Shown here: positions 20,371 through 31,886 of the stretch, piece by piece | Layout of the letters: each line of letters starts with the position of its first letter | Numbering within the stretch: the stretch's first letter is position 1 | DNA from: Bacteroides sp. | GTDB taxonomy: Bacteria > Bacteroidota > Bacteroidia > Bacteroidales > Bacteroidaceae | NCBI GenBank assembly: GCA_021202275.1 | Contig: JAJQDI010000026.1 | Coordinates: 196,169 to 260,168, forward strand | DNA length: 64,000 nucleotides | Reading direction: 5' to 3' | Program-made: the position numbers and the translations under genes | Notes under the pieces: model-generated | Seen by the model: only the letters and a program-made list of their open reading frames with translations | Database searches by the model: none | Told to the model about the DNA's origin: nothing

Positions 20371-21369
20371 TCAGCGGAATGAGTCGGTCAATAATTTGAT
20401 CTCGATCATGGGGGAGATCCGCTCATACAATATATTATAAACAGCGTCGAGGATCGGCATGTTTACGTGGTGGTGCTTATTTATCTCTTTGATACATTTG
20501 GTGCCGTAGTATCCTTCGGCAATCATTTCCATCTCTATCTGCGCACTTTTTACCGAATACCCTTTTCCGATCATCGTACCGAATGTGTGGTTGCGGCTGA
20601 AGTTCGAATAGCTGGTTACCAGCAGGTCTCCCAGATAGGCCGATTCGTCTACGTTCCGGTTGAGTGGGTGCATGGTATTCAGGAAACGGTTCATCTCCTG
20701 TACGGCATTGGACATGAGTACGGCTTGGAAATTGTCTCCGTATTTGAGTCCGCTGCAGATGCCTGCCGCTATGGCATAGACATTTTTCAATACCGAGCTG
20801 TATTCGATCCCGGCGATATCATCTGTTACCGAGGTTTTGATAAAGCTGCTTCCCAGCCTGCGGGCGAAGATGCGTGCCTTGTCCTTATCCGGACAGGCTA
20901 TGGTCAGGTAGGAGAGACGTTCCAGCGCTACCTCTTCCGCGTGACAGGGCCCTCCCAATACGGCAATGTTTTCCGGAGGTACACCATACTCTTTGGTGAA
21001 GTATTCCGAGATGATCAGGTTGTCATCCGGTACAATCCCCTTGATGGCCGTGATGATGAATTTGTCACGGATGCGGGTCTTGAGCTTTTTCAGATGCGAC
21101 TTCAGATAGGGCGATGGGGTGGCGAAGATCAGCGTATCCGATTCTTTCACAATATCGTTGATATTGGAACTGAACCGGATCTGCTTGGTGTTGAACTTGA
21201 CAGAGGTCAGGTAGGCCGGATTGTGACCCAGACGTTTGAAGTCTGCGATACGGTCGTCCCGCCTCATGTACCAGCATATGCTGTCATCATCCTGGGTCAG
21301 CACCATTTTCGCAATGGCTGTGGCCCAGCTCCCTCCGCCGATGATCGCTATCTTACCGGGTAGTTTCAT
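20371..21369 (-). CDS. gpsA: NAD(P)H-dependent glycerol-3-phosphate dehydrogenase
   Basis: AIIGGGSWATAIAKM, VLGGPCHAEEVA, EYSSVLKNVYAIAAGICSGLKYGDN. Confidence 0.95.
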   Translation of the reverse strand: MKLPGKIAIIGGGSWATAIAKMVLTQDDDSICWYMRRDDRIADFKRLGHNPAYLTSVKFNTKQIRFSSNINDIVKESDTLIFATPSPYLKSHLKKLKTRIRDKFIITAIKGIVPDDNLIISEYFTKEYGVPPENIAVLGGPCHAEEVALERLSYLTIACPDKDKARIFARRLGSSFIKTSVTDDIAGIEYSSVLKNVYAIAAGICSGLKYGDNFQAVLMSNAVQEMNRFLNTMHPLNRNVDESAYLGDLLVTSYSNFSRNHTFGTMIGKGYSVKSAQIEMEMIAEGYYGTKCIKEINKHHHVNMPILDAVYNILYERISPMIEIKLLTDSFR

Positions 21370-21372
21370 TCC

Positions 21373-23106
21373 TTATGAGTTAAGTTTTTCCACCCATCCG
21401 GATACGTCATGGACTGACGGGTTGATCAATTCGAGTTTGTATTTCTTGTTGATCCCGCAGATATCCTGGTGGAGTTTCTGCGGATTCACGTCTTTCATAT
21501 CTTCTACCAGGTGATAGCCGGCTTTCTGGATTACCTGTACCCACTCTTCCGGAATACCCAGTTCGGTGTATTTCGATACATGATCTTTTCTGATCGTCTT
21601 CTCCGGCCGCATCTGCGGGAAGAAGAGCACTTCCTGTATGGCCGTCTGTCCGGTCATCAGCATGGTCAGGCGGTCCATCCCGATCCCCATTCCCGATGTG
21701 GGGGGCATGCCGTATTCCAGGGCGCGCACAAAGTCCATATCGATGAACATGGCTTCGTCATCTCCCTTTTCATTGAGTTTCAGCTGATCCCGGAAACGTT
21801 CCAGCTGATCGATCGGGTCATTCAGCTCCGAATAGGCATTACACAGTTCTTTGCCATTGACCATCAGTTCGAAACGCTCCGTCAGTTCCGGATTGTCGCG
21901 GTGTTTTTTTGTCAGTGGCGACATCTCTACCGGGTAGTCGGTGATGAAGGTGGGCTGTATGTACTTTCCTTCACAGAATTCTCCGAAGATCTCATCAATG
22001 AGCTTGCCTTTGCCCATGGTGTCGTCGATCTCCATATTCAGTTGGCGACATATCTCGCGGATCTCCTCTTCCGACTTGCCTGCCAGGTCGTATCCGGTAT
22101 GTTCCTGAATAGCTCCCAGGATGGTCACCCGTTTGTAAGGAGCCTTGAAGTCGATCTCGTTGTCTCCTACCTTCACTTTGGTGGTGCCGTTCACATCCAT
22201 ACAGATCTTTTCGAACATATTTTCCGTGAGGTTCATCATCCAGTTGTAATCCTTGTAAGATACGTAGATCTCCATACAGGTAAACTCCGGATTGTGCGTG
22301 CGGTCCATCCCTTCGTTGCGGAAGTTCTTGGAGAATTCGTATACTCCTTCAAAACCACCGACGATCAGTCTTTTCAGATAGAGTTCATTGGCAATACGCA
22401 GATACAACGGTATATCCAACGCGTTGTGGTGTGTGATGAACGGGCGCGCGGCTGCTCCGCCGGGGATAGCCTGCAACACCGGGGTTTCCACCTCCATATA
22501 GCCTCTGGTATCGAAATACTCACGCATGGAAGAGTAGATCTTGTTGCGTTTGATAAATATATCTTTGACTCCTTCGTTCACCACCAGGTCTACATAGCGC
22601 TGACGGTAACGCAGTTCCGGATCTTCAAAAGAATCGTATGCCACACCGTCTTTGTACTTTACGATAGGTAACGGTTTGATGGATTTAGCCAATACGGTGA
22701 GTTTCTGCGCGTGTACGCTGATCTCACCCATTTGTGTGCGGAATACATATCCTTCGATACCGATGAAATCGCCCAGGTCGAGCAGACGTTTAAAAACCAC
22801 GTTGTACAGGTCTTTGTTCTCTCCCGGACAGATATCGTCGCGGGTGATATACACCTGGATCCGTCCTTTGGAGTCCTGGAGTTCCACAAAAGAGGCTTTT
22901 CCCATGATGCGCCGGCTCATGATGCGTCCGGCGATGGTTACCTGCCGGGGTGTTTCCTCGTCGTCTTTGAATTCGGATTTTATATCGGTTGAAAAGGCGT
23001 TGGTCACATATTCGGCTGCGGGATAGGGATCGATTCCCAGCTCGCGCAGTTCATTCAGACTGTTACGCCGGATAATTTCCTGTTCACTTAGTTCTAAAAT
23101 GTTCAT
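21373..23106 (-). CDS. lysS: lysine--tRNA ligase
   Basis: Class II aaRS motifs: VETPVLQAIPGGAAARPFITHHNAL, FRNEGMDRTHNPEFT, GMGIGMDRLTMLMTG. Confidence 0.97.
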   Translation of the reverse strand: MNILELSEQEIIRRNSLNELRELGIDPYPAAEYVTNAFSTDIKSEFKDDEETPRQVTIAGRIMSRRIMGKASFVELQDSKGRIQVYITRDDICPGENKDLYNVVFKRLLDLGDFIGIEGYVFRTQMGEISVHAQKLTVLAKSIKPLPIVKYKDGVAYDSFEDPELRYRQRYVDLVVNEGVKDIFIKRNKIYSSMREYFDTRGYMEVETPVLQAIPGGAAARPFITHHNALDIPLYLRIANELYLKRLIVGGFEGVYEFSKNFRNEGMDRTHNPEFTCMEIYVSYKDYNWMMNLTENMFEKICMDVNGTTKVKVGDNEIDFKAPYKRVTILGAIQEHTGYDLAGKSEEEIREICRQLNMEIDDTMGKGKLIDEIFGEFCEGKYIQPTFITDYPVEMSPLTKKHRDNPELTERFELMVNGKELCNAYSELNDPIDQLERFRDQLKLNEKGDDEAMFIDMDFVRALEYGMPPTSGMGIGMDRLTMLMTGQTAIQEVLFFPQMRPEKTIRKDHVSKYTELGIPEEWVQVIQKAGYHLVEDMKDVNPQKLHQDICGINKKYKLELINPSVHDVSGWVEKLNS

Positions 23107-23316
23107 TTTGTTAGATATTGACTCAAATTTGCGGGCAAAAATACGAAACATTTTTCATTTTACGGCAAGATAACCCCCCTATTTCATTGGAAGAGGCTTT
23201 GCAAACGTTGGTTATCTCCGTTTGTCCCTTTTTGCATATCGGATTTTTAAGAAATCGCTTTTCTTGCCGGAATCTGAAGATTTGGTTACTTTTGCACCCT
23301 CAATAAGTTGATAGGT

Positions 23317-24690
23317 ATGGTTGGAAATAACGCGCCCACGGAGTTGGGTACTCAGAAGATCAGTAAACTGCTGATGCAATATGCGATCCCGGCGATCATT
23401 GCGATGACCGCTTCCTCTCTTTACAATATGGTAGACAGCATTTTTATCGGACACGGTGTAGGCCCTCTGGCCATTTCAGGACTGGCTGTGACTTTTCCTT
23501 TGATGAACCTGGCAGCCGCTTTCGGATCGCTGGTAGGGGTGGGAGCATCTACGCTGATCTCTGTGAAACTGGGGCAAAAAGACTACGACACGGCGCAACG
23601 TGTACTGGGCAATGTGGTTGTACTCAATCTGATCATCGGAGTGGGGCTTACGGTGGTAGCCCTGATGTTTCTCGACCCGATCCTTTACTTTTTTGGGGCC
23701 AGTGAAAGCACCATTGGGTATGCCCGTGATTATATGCAGGTGATCCTGCTGGGAAATGTGATCACTCACCTGTATTTCGGACTGAACGCGGTGCTCCGTT
23801 CTTCCGGCCATCCGCGCAAAGCGATGGCAGCTACCATCGTCACAGTGGCTGTCAATACCGTTCTTGACCCGATATTTATCTTTGGGTTCGACTGGGGCAT
23901 ACGCGGAGCAGCGTATGCTACCATTCTGGCACAGATCGTCTCGCTGATCTGGTTGCTGAAACTGTTCAGTAACAAAGAAGAACTCATCCATTTTCGTCCC
24001 GGTATCTTTCGTTTGCAACGGAAGATCGTACAGGCCTCTTTAGCCATTGGTATGTCGCCCTTCCTGATGAACCTGGCATCGTGCTTCATCGTGATACTGA
24101 TCAACAACGGGCTGAAACACTACGGAGGTGATCTGGCTATCGGGGCTTTTGGTATTGTGAACCGGATCATTTTCCTCTTTGCCATGGTGGTGATGGGTCT
24201 CAATCAGGGGATGCAACCGATTGCCGGTTATAATTTTGGTGCCCGGCAATATCAACGGGTCACTCAGGTATTGAAAATAACCATTCTCTGTGCCACCGTA
24301 GTGACTACTACCGGTTTTCTGGTCGGGGTCCTGATCCCTGACATTGCTGTTTCCGCTTTCACTACCGATCCGGAACTGATCGGACTGGCTGCCGAAGGCA
24401 TGAGAATCTCCGTACTTGTTTTCCCGATCGTGGGATTTCAGATGGTCACTTCCAACTTTTTCCAGAGCATCGGTATGGCAAGTAAGGCTATTTTCCTTTC
24501 GCTCACCCGTCAGGTGATCTTTCTGATCCCCTGTCTGTTGATATTGCCACGGTTCATTGACAACGGGATCTGGTGGAGTCTGCCTGTGTCTGATTTTCTG
24601 GCCAGCCTGGTATCTGCCTGTCTGCTGATCTGGCAATTCCGTCAATTCGGAAAGATGGCAGGGGAAGAAAGTCTGGCTACGGACATGTAA
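23317..24690 (+). CDS. MATE family efflux transporter
   Basis: ISKLLMQYAIPAIIAMTASSLYNMVDSIFIGHGVGPLAISGLAV; TACTTTTG promoter at 23287-23294. Confidence 0.93.
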   Translation: MVGNNAPTELGTQKISKLLMQYAIPAIIAMTASSLYNMVDSIFIGHGVGPLAISGLAVTFPLMNLAAAFGSLVGVGASTLISVKLGQKDYDTAQRVLGNVVVLNLIIGVGLTVVALMFLDPILYFFGASESTIGYARDYMQVILLGNVITHLYFGLNAVLRSSGHPRKAMAATIVTVAVNTVLDPIFIFGFDWGIRGAAYATILAQIVSLIWLLKLFSNKEELIHFRPGIFRLQRKIVQASLAIGMSPFLMNLASCFIVILINNGLKHYGGDLAIGAFGIVNRIIFLFAMVVMGLNQGMQPIAGYNFGARQYQRVTQVLKITILCATVVTTTGFLVGVLIPDIAVSAFTTDPELIGLAAEGMRISVLVFPIVGFQMVTSNFFQSIGMASKAIFLSLTRQVIFLIPCLLILPRFIDNGIWWSLPVSDFLASLVSACLLIWQFRQFGKMAGEESLATDM

Positions 24691-25043
24691 ATTCGCCGGA
24701 TTATATAAAAAAACTTTCGTTGTTCATTATGGGAAATATCTGGATATACAACTAAAGAACAGGCAGTACGACTTTCCGTATGGCTTTCTGCCTTTCAGGA
24801 GTATAATTGCACGTGTCAGAATAAGCGAACAATCTGTTTTTCCTGCCGAAAGAAAGGTATAATCCTATACTTACTTTCAAATTGTATGTATCTGAAAAAT
24901 GATTTCCGGAAGGGGAGGAGTGCTTTCAGTTTAACTCTGAAAAGAGTAAACAAACCGGCAGGGAACCACTTTTTATGGAAATTTTAATTCTCCGCGTAAA
25001 CAGTTTTTCAATAATTTCCTTATGTTTGTAATAACCTAATACA

Positions 25044-25679
25044 ATGAATATGACTGATCCGTATGTAATAAATATCGGCCGCCAACTGGGAAGCGGTGGT
25101 AAAGAGATAGGTGAGAAACTGGCGCAGCGTCTGGGTATAGACTTCTACGACAAAGAGTTGATCAATCTGGCTTCCGAAGAGAGCGGCCTCTGCCGCGATT
25201 TTTTTGAAGAGGCAGACGAGAAGGCTTCCCAGAACCTGGTCAGTGGTCTGTTTGGTATGCGTTTCCCGTTTATGAATGATGGGGCCATAGGATATACCAA
25301 TTACCTGAGCAACGACTCCCTGTTCAAGATACAGAGCGATGTGATCCGTAAGCTGGCTGCGGAGAAGTCCTGTGTCTTTGTGGGGCGGTGTGCCGACTAT
25401 ATCCTGCGTGAGCACCCCCGGTGTGTCAACCTCTTTATTTCCTCGCCTTCGGAAGTGCGTATTCAGCGTTTAAGTGATTCGTTGCATATCTCCGCCAAAG
25501 AGGCCGAAGGACTGATCTATAAAATGGATAAGCGGCGCGCAGATTACTACAACTATTACAGCTACAATACCTGGGGCGCCGCTGCTACCTATCATTTGTG
25601 CATCGATTCTTCTTTGCTGGGGATTGACGCTACCGTTGATATGCTGGAAGACTTTATCCGGAAAGCACTACATCAATAG
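25044..25679 (+). CDS. cytidylate kinase-like family protein
   Basis: [35 protein letters not shown]. Confidence 0.9.
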   Translation: MNMTDPYVINIGRQLGSGGKEIGEKLAQRLGIDFYDKELINLASEESGLCRDFFEEADEKASQNLVSGLFGMRFPFMNDGAIGYTNYLSNDSLFKIQSDVIRKLAAEKSCVFVGRCADYILREHPRCVNLFISSPSEVRIQRLSDSLHISAKEAEGLIYKMDKRRADYYNYYSYNTWGAAATYHLCIDSSLLGIDATVDMLEDFIRKALHQ

Positions 25680-27332
25680 CAGTAAGATCATCTGCCCTGC
25701 CAGGATACGCAGGAACATCGTCAGCGGGTATACCGTGGAATATCCTACCGAAGGTGCGTCGTTGTTGGCTGCCTGGTTGGCATAGGCCAGTGCCGGAGGA
25801 TCGGTGTTACTTCCCGCGATAAGCCCCATCAGAATGAAGTAGTTGACTTTGTAATAGAGTCTGGTCACAGTACCTATGATGAGCAGGGGAATGACTGTGA
25901 TGGCAAAGCCTATCCCTACATACAACAGACCGTCTCCCTCTACTACGGTCTGCACAAAATTAGCTCCCGCCTCGATACCTACACTGGCCAGGAAAAGTAC
26001 GATCCCCACTTCGCGCAGCATCAGGTTGGCACTCTGTGTGGTGTAGGTCACCAGCTTGAGTTTGTGACCGAATCTGCCGATCAGGATGGCTACCACCAAT
26101 GGCCCACCTGCCAGACCCAGTTTCACCGGTGTCGGTATACCGGGAAAGGCAATGGGCAGACTTCCCAGCAGAATTCCCAGGAAGATCCCCACAAAGATGG
26201 TGACGATATTCGGGTGGTCCAGTCTTTTCAGTGAATCGCCCAATACACGTGCCACACGCTCTACCGCGTCCAGTTCGCCTACCACCATTACACGGTCACC
26301 TACCTGAAGCACCAGGTTGGGATCGGCAAACAGGTCTACTCCGGAACGGTGTATCCGGGTTACGTTCACTCCGTAGATACTGCGGAAGTGCATAGCCCCC
26401 AGTGTCTTTCCGTTGATCTCCGAGCGGGTCACCAGGATACGGCGCGATACCATCGGGGTGTCCTGTTTCTCCCAATCTACTTCGATCTTCTTGCCGATGA
26501 ACGCGGTGACGGCTTCGGCATCCTCTTCCGAACATACCACAAAGAGTTGGTCACCGCTGTGAAAGATTGTTTCATGATTGGGTATGCTGACGTGATCGTT
26601 GTGACGGATGCGGGAACACACAAACGGTCGTCCCAGGAAATTCTTTACCTGGATCAGGCTCTTTCCATGGATCGATTCGTTGCGTACCTCCAGATGCATC
26701 ATGTGTGGTTTGTGATGCTGATCGTCGTTCTGACTGCGGAGTGCTTCCTCTTCTTTCTTGAGATTCATACGGAAGATATAGCGTACGGCGATGATGGATC
26801 CGATGATGCCGACTACTGCCAATGGATAGGCACAGGCGTATCCCAGAGCAATCTGTGGTCCATCGTAGTTGAGTTGGTTCAATGCTTCCTGTGCCGCTCC
26901 GAGACCAGGGGTATTGGTGACTGCTCCATACAGAATACCTACCATCATCGGAAGTTCGATGCGGCCGTCCAGGCCGTAATAGAATCCTAACGCTACCGCG
27001 ATGTTGAGCAACACAATGCCTACTGCCAGTAGGTTCAGGGTCATTTCCCCTTTCTTAAAAGAAGAGAAAAAAGAGGGGCCTACCTGCAGTCCGATACAGA
27101 AAACAAACAGAATAAGGCCGAAATCCCGGATGAAATGAAGGATGTGGTGGTCACCGGTGAAACCGAAATGCCCCATCAATATCCCCATGAACAAGACGAA
27201 TGTGACCCCCAAAGATACCCCGAAAATCTTAATCTTACCTAGTAAAACCCCTGCGGCGATCACAAACGCGTACAAAAACACGATATGTGCTACCGAACCT
27301 GGGTTCCACAACAAATCCTGTAACCAGTTCAT
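25668..27332 (-). CDS. putative transporter (aspartate:alanine exchanger family, duplicated TM modules with TrkA-C domains)
   Basis: Two TM blocks (GLQVGPSFF...; [30 protein letters not shown]) around two TrkA-C-like domains. Confidence 0.88.
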   Translation of the reverse strand: MNWLQDLLWNPGSVAHIVFLYAFVIAAGVLLGKIKIFGVSLGVTFVLFMGILMGHFGFTGDHHILHFIRDFGLILFVFCIGLQVGPSFFSSFKKGEMTLNLLAVGIVLLNIAVALGFYYGLDGRIELPMMVGILYGAVTNTPGLGAAQEALNQLNYDGPQIALGYACAYPLAVVGIIGSIIAVRYIFRMNLKKEEEALRSQNDDQHHKPHMMHLEVRNESIHGKSLIQVKNFLGRPFVCSRIRHNDHVSIPNHETIFHSGDQLFVVCSEEDAEAVTAFIGKKIEVDWEKQDTPMVSRRILVTRSEINGKTLGAMHFRSIYGVNVTRIHRSGVDLFADPNLVLQVGDRVMVVGELDAVERVARVLGDSLKRLDHPNIVTIFVGIFLGILLGSLPIAFPGIPTPVKLGLAGGPLVVAILIGRFGHKLKLVTYTTQSANLMLREVGIVLFLASVGIEAGANFVQTVVEGDGLLYVGIGFAITVIPLLIIGTVTRLYYKVNYFILMGLIAGSNTDPPALAYANQAANNDAPSVGYSTVYPLTMFLRILAGQMILLLLM

Positions 27333-27398
27333 AATAATATTAAAGTATAGTTAAAAATCGGGCGCAAAAGTACTCATTACTATTCACGCGATCAAATA

Positions 27399-27419
27399 TT
27401 TCAGGGAATTTTCCTGAAA
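27399..27419. promoter_or_regulatory. palindrome, candidate operator of the transporter gene
   Basis: TTTCAGG-N7-CCTGAAA just upstream of a minus-strand TACTTTTG -7 box at 27364-27371. Confidence 0.4.
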
Positions 27420-27498
27420 CTTTTATAGCTTGTTTCCAGAGAAATATTTTTTCCGAAAAAAATCCCTTGTATAAAAGGTTTAAGTATATTTGCAGGTC

Positions 27499-27657
27499 GA
27501 TTGTGTTACGATTTACAGATTGGCTGAATGCACGGGGGGAGCATCGAAAGGCACTGGTTGCCAGTTGTATACTATGACCCGTTTTGGAGGGCTGGTCCGT
27601 AGATCGTAATTTTATAATCGGAATACTCTCTAATCTTATTTTAATTTTAAATAAACT
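27499..27657 (+). ncRNA. candidate structured 5' leader of mutA
   Basis: TATATTTG -7 box at 27485-27492; closing helix TTACGAT 27506-27512 / ATCGTAA 27603-27609; internal hairpins ATGC/GCAT and GGCA/TGCC. Confidence 0.4.
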
Positions 27658-29550
27658 ATGGCAGACAGTAAAGAAAAACTCTTCTCGGATTTTCCCTCCG
27701 TAAGCACCGAGCAATGGATGGAAAAGGTCACAGCCGACCTGAAGGGGGCCGACTATGAGAAGAAACTCGTTTGGAAAACAAACGAAGGATTCAAAGTAAA
27801 ACCTTTCTACCGGATGGAAGACCTCGAAGGTCTGAATACGACCGATGCTCTTCCGGGCGAATTCCCTTACCTGAGGGGTACTAAGAAAAACAACAACTGG
27901 CTGGTGCGTCAGGAGATCTGTGCGAAATGTCCCAAAGAGGCCAATGCCAAGGCACTGGATATCCTGATGAAAGGAGTAGACTCTCTTTCTTTCCATGTGC
28001 GTACCGAAGAGCTTACCGCCGATTATGTGGCCACCCTTCTGGAAGGGATTGAGGCCCCTGCGGTAGAACTCAACTTTACCACCTGCCAGGGTCAGGTGAT
28101 CGATCTGGCCGAGTTGCTGGTAGCTTATTTCCGGGAAAAAGAATACGACGTAAAAGAGTTGCAAGGCTCTATCAACTTCGATCCTTATAATAAGATGTTG
28201 CTTACCGGTAAGGAAAAAGGCGACATTGTACAGACAGCTAAAACCCTCATCGAGATCACTCAGGCATTGCCTTTCTACCGTGTACTGAATGTGAATGCGG
28301 TCACGCTGAACAATGCCGGTGCTTACATCTCTCAGGAACTGGGATATGCTCTGGCCTGGGGAAATGAATACCTGAGCGCACTTACCGAACTGGGTGTTCC
28401 CGCCGCATTGGTAGCCAAGAAGATCAAATTCAACTTCGGTATCAGTTCCAATTACTTTCTGGAGATTGCCAAGTTCCGCGCGGCCCGTCTGCTGTGGGCC
28501 AATATCGTAGCTTCGTACAATCCCGAATGTCTGCGCGATTGCGACAACCAGGGACCCGACGGAGACTGTCGTTGCGCCGCTAAGATGAAGATCCATGCGG
28601 AGACCTCTTCGTTCAACCTGACCCTGTTCGATGCGCATGTCAACCTGCTCCGTACACAGACCGAGGCCATGAGTGGCGCGCTGGCCGGAGTAGATTCACT
28701 GACTGTAACCCCCTTCGATAAAGTATACCAGACACCGGACGAATTTTCCGAACGCCTGGCACGCAACCAGCAATTGTTGCTCAAGGAAGAGTCGCATTTT
28801 GATAAAGTAGTGGACCCTGCTGCCGGATCTTATTATATTGAGAACCTCACCGTATCTATCGCCAACCAGGCCTGGGAGATCTTCCTGGGTGCGGAAGACG
28901 CGGGCGGATTCTATGTATCCCTGCGCAACGGTTCGGTACAGAAAGCGATCAACGAAAGCGGTAAAGCCCGTCACGACGCGGTAGCCCGCCGTCGGGAGAT
29001 CCTGCTGGGAACCAATCAGTATCCCAACTTCACCGAAACCTCTGCTGGGAAGAAACCGGCTGATGGTTGTTGTTGCGGATGTGGCGAAGCCGATGAGAAG
29101 GATGTGGATACCCTGAATATGGCCCGTGCCGCCAGTGAGTTCGAAGCCTTGCGTCTGCAGACCGAAGCCTCGGGCAAGCGTCCGAAAGCCTTTATGCTGA
29201 CCATCGGAAACCTGGCTATGCGTCAGGCCCGTGCGCAGTTCTCATGTAACTTCCTGGCATGTGCCGGATACGAAGTGATCGACAACCTGGGTTTTGAAAC
29301 CGTAGAAGCCGGCGTGGAAGCAGCGATGGCTGCCGGTGCCGATATTGTGGTACTTTGTTCGAGCGATGATGAGTATGCCGAATATGCTGTTCCTGCGCTC
29401 AAGGCGGTGAACGGACGCGCGATGTTCATTGTAGCCGGTGCACCTGCCAATATGGATGAGCTCAAAGCCGCAGGTATTGAGAACTTTATCAATGTCCGTT
29501 CCAATGTACTGGAAACACTGAAACAGTACAATGCCCAACTGTTGAAATAA
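27658..29550 (+). CDS. mutA: methylmalonyl-CoA mutase small subunit
   Basis: Mutase-domain homology to MutA; paired with mutB; C-terminal cobalamin-domain-like region. Confidence 0.95.
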   Translation: MADSKEKLFSDFPSVSTEQWMEKVTADLKGADYEKKLVWKTNEGFKVKPFYRMEDLEGLNTTDALPGEFPYLRGTKKNNNWLVRQEICAKCPKEANAKALDILMKGVDSLSFHVRTEELTADYVATLLEGIEAPAVELNFTTCQGQVIDLAELLVAYFREKEYDVKELQGSINFDPYNKMLLTGKEKGDIVQTAKTLIEITQALPFYRVLNVNAVTLNNAGAYISQELGYALAWGNEYLSALTELGVPAALVAKKIKFNFGISSNYFLEIAKFRAARLLWANIVASYNPECLRDCDNQGPDGDCRCAAKMKIHAETSSFNLTLFDAHVNLLRTQTEAMSGALAGVDSLTVTPFDKVYQTPDEFSERLARNQQLLLKEESHFDKVVDPAAGSYYIENLTVSIANQAWEIFLGAEDAGGFYVSLRNGSVQKAINESGKARHDAVARRREILLGTNQYPNFTETSAGKKPADGCCCGCGEADEKDVDTLNMARAASEFEALRLQTEASGKRPKAFMLTIGNLAMRQARAQFSCNFLACAGYEVIDNLGFETVEAGVEAAMAAGADIVVLCSSDDEYAEYAVPALKAVNGRAMFIVAGAPANMDELKAAGIENFINVRSNVLETLKQYNAQLLK

Positions 29551-29585
29551 ATAGGACGAAGGTTTATTAAAAAGTAAAGAAAAAC

Positions 29586-31733
29586 ATGAGACCCAATTTT
29601 AGAAATATAGATATATATGCCGCTTTCCAACCGGTCGATGGGGCGGAGTGGCAGAAAGAGAACGGCATCCGTGCCGACTGGGAAACTCCCGAACACATCG
29701 GGGTGAAACCCATTTATACCAAAGAAGACCTCGAGGGAATGGAGCATCTCAACTATGCTGCCGGGCTTCCTCCCTATCTGCGCGGACCCTATTCCGTGAT
29801 GTACACCCTTCGCCCCTGGACCATCCGTCAGTATGCCGGATTCTCTACGGCCGAAGAGTCCAACGCGTTCTATCGCCGCAACCTGGCTTCCGGTCAGAAA
29901 GGGCTTTCCGTAGCATTTGACCTGGCCACACACCGCGGATACGACCCCGATCACGAACGTGTGGTGGGCGACGTGGGTAAGGCTGGGGTATCTATCTGTT
30001 CCATCGAGAACATGAAGACCCTGTTCGATGGCATTCCCCTGAACAAAATGTCGGTATCTATGACCATGAACGGTGCCGTTTTGCCGGTGATGGCGTTCTA
30101 TATCAACGCCGGCCTTGAGCAGGGAGCCAAATTGGAAGAGATGGCCGGAACCATTCAGAACGATATTCTCAAGGAGTTCATGGTGCGCAACACCTATATC
30201 TATCCGCCCGCGTTCTCGATGAAGATCATCTCCGACATTTTCGAATACACTTCGCAGAAGATGCCGAAATTCAATTCGATCTCTATCTCCGGATACCACA
30301 TGCAGGAAGCCGGTGCAACTGCCGATATCGAGCTGGCTTATACCCTGGCCGACGGTCTGGAGTATCTCCGTGCCGGAGTAGCCGCAGGTATCGATATCGA
30401 CGCGTTCGCACCCCGTCTGTCGTTCTTCTGGGCCATCGGTATGAATCACTTTATGGAAATTGCCAAGATGCGTGCCGCCCGTATGTTGTGGGCACGTATC
30501 GTGAAGCAGTTCAACCCGAAGAACCCGAAATCCCTGGCGTTGCGTACGCACTCGCAGACTTCCGGCTGGTCGCTCACCGAGCAGGATCCGTTCAACAACG
30601 TCGGACGTACCTGTATCGAGGCGATGGGAGCTGCCCTGGGGCATACCCAGTCGCTCCATACCAACGCATTGGACGAAGCCATCGCGTTGCCTACCGATTT
30701 CTCCGCACGTATTGCCCGTAACACCCAGATCTATATCCAGGAAGAGACCTATGTATGTAAGAACGTTGATCCCTGGGGAGGTTCTTATTATGTAGAGGCT
30801 CTTACCGATGAACTGGCTCATCGTGCCTGGGAACTGATCCAGGAGGTAGAACGTCTGGGTGGTATGGCCAAGGCCATCGAGACAGGCATTCCCAAGATGC
30901 GTATCGAAGAGGCGGCCGCCCGTACTCAGGCCCGTATCGACTCCGGTTCACAGACCATCGTAGGAGTAAACAAATACCGTCTGGAAAAAGAAGATCCGAT
31001 CGACATTCTGGAGATTGATAATACCGCTGTACGTCAGGAACAGATCGAACGCCTGAAGGAGCTCAAAGAGGGTCGCGACGAAGCCAAAGTGCAGGCCGCA
31101 CTGGATGCCATCACCCGTTGTGTGGAGACCGGCGAAGGCAACCTGCTCGAACTGGCAGCGGAAGCCGCGCGGGTACGTGCTACCCTGGGAGAGATCTCGT
31201 ATGCGTGTGAAAAGATCATCGGACGTTACAAAGCAATCATCAGAACCATATCAGGCGTGTATTCAGCAGAAAGTAAAAACGATTCGGACTTCAAACGTGC
31301 CTGTGAACTGGCCGAGGAGTTCGCCAAGAAAGAGGGTCGTCAGCCGCGTATCATGATCGCGAAGATGGGACAGGACGGACACGACCGTGGAGCCAAAGTA
31401 GTAGCCACCGGTTATGCCGACTGTGGATTCGACGTGGATATGGGACCGCTGTTCCAGACTCCTGCCGAAGCCGCGCGTGAGGCTGTAGAGAACGACGTAC
31501 ACGTCGTAGGTGTCTCTTCCCTGGCTGCCGGACACAAAACATTGGTGCCTCAGATCATTGACGAACTGAAGAAACTCGGACGTGAAGATATTATTGTAAT
31601 TGCCGGTGGTGTGATCCCCGCACAAGACTATGATTTCCTTTACAAAGCCGGTGTAGCAGCTATCTTTGGTCCCGGTACCCCGGTAGCGAAAGCCGCCTGT
31701 CAGATCCTGGAGATCCTGATGGATGAGGAATAA
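29586..31733 (+). CDS. mutB: methylmalonyl-CoA mutase large subunit
   Basis: [28 protein letters not shown]12-binding [36 protein letters not shown]. Confidence 0.98.
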   Translation: MRPNFRNIDIYAAFQPVDGAEWQKENGIRADWETPEHIGVKPIYTKEDLEGMEHLNYAAGLPPYLRGPYSVMYTLRPWTIRQYAGFSTAEESNAFYRRNLASGQKGLSVAFDLATHRGYDPDHERVVGDVGKAGVSICSIENMKTLFDGIPLNKMSVSMTMNGAVLPVMAFYINAGLEQGAKLEEMAGTIQNDILKEFMVRNTYIYPPAFSMKIISDIFEYTSQKMPKFNSISISGYHMQEAGATADIELAYTLADGLEYLRAGVAAGIDIDAFAPRLSFFWAIGMNHFMEIAKMRAARMLWARIVKQFNPKNPKSLALRTHSQTSGWSLTEQDPFNNVGRTCIEAMGAALGHTQSLHTNALDEAIALPTDFSARIARNTQIYIQEETYVCKNVDPWGGSYYVEALTDELAHRAWELIQEVERLGGMAKAIETGIPKMRIEEAAARTQARIDSGSQTIVGVNKYRLEKEDPIDILEIDNTAVRQEQIERLKELKEGRDEAKVQAALDAITRCVETGEGNLLELAAEAARVRATLGEISYACEKIIGRYKAIIRTISGVYSAESKNDSDFKRACELAEEFAKKEGRQPRIMIAKMGQDGHDRGAKVVATGYADCGFDVDMGPLFQTPAEAAREAVENDVHVVGVSSLAAGHKTLVPQIIDELKKLGREDIIVIAGGVIPAQDYDFLYKAGVAAIFGPGTPVAKAACQILEILMDEE

Positions 31734-31759
31734 CAAAGAAGGAACTTCTTCTTTTCTGT

Positions 31760-31787
31760 AAGGAGCTGGCCGTCAGGTCAGCTCCTT
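31760..31787 (+). terminator. mutAB terminator
   Basis: AAGGAGCTG...CAGCTCCTT followed by ATTTTT. Confidence 0.85.
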
Positions 31788-31886
31788 ATTTTTCTGACGA
31801 TTTACTTTTCAGGTGATACAAGAAGTTTTTATCCGTATGGTAAGATATATGATCTCATGGATGTTGGAAAGATCGCATTCACCTGG

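Noticed and set aside
27480-27657. Classic cobalamin riboswitch upstream of mutA
   Set aside because: No recognisable cobalamin-riboswitch consensus blocks; retained only as a generic structured-leader candidate.
27340-30821. 432-aa and 532-aa minus-strand ORFs opposite mutA/mutB
   Set aside because: Antisense shadows of strongly conserved mutase genes.
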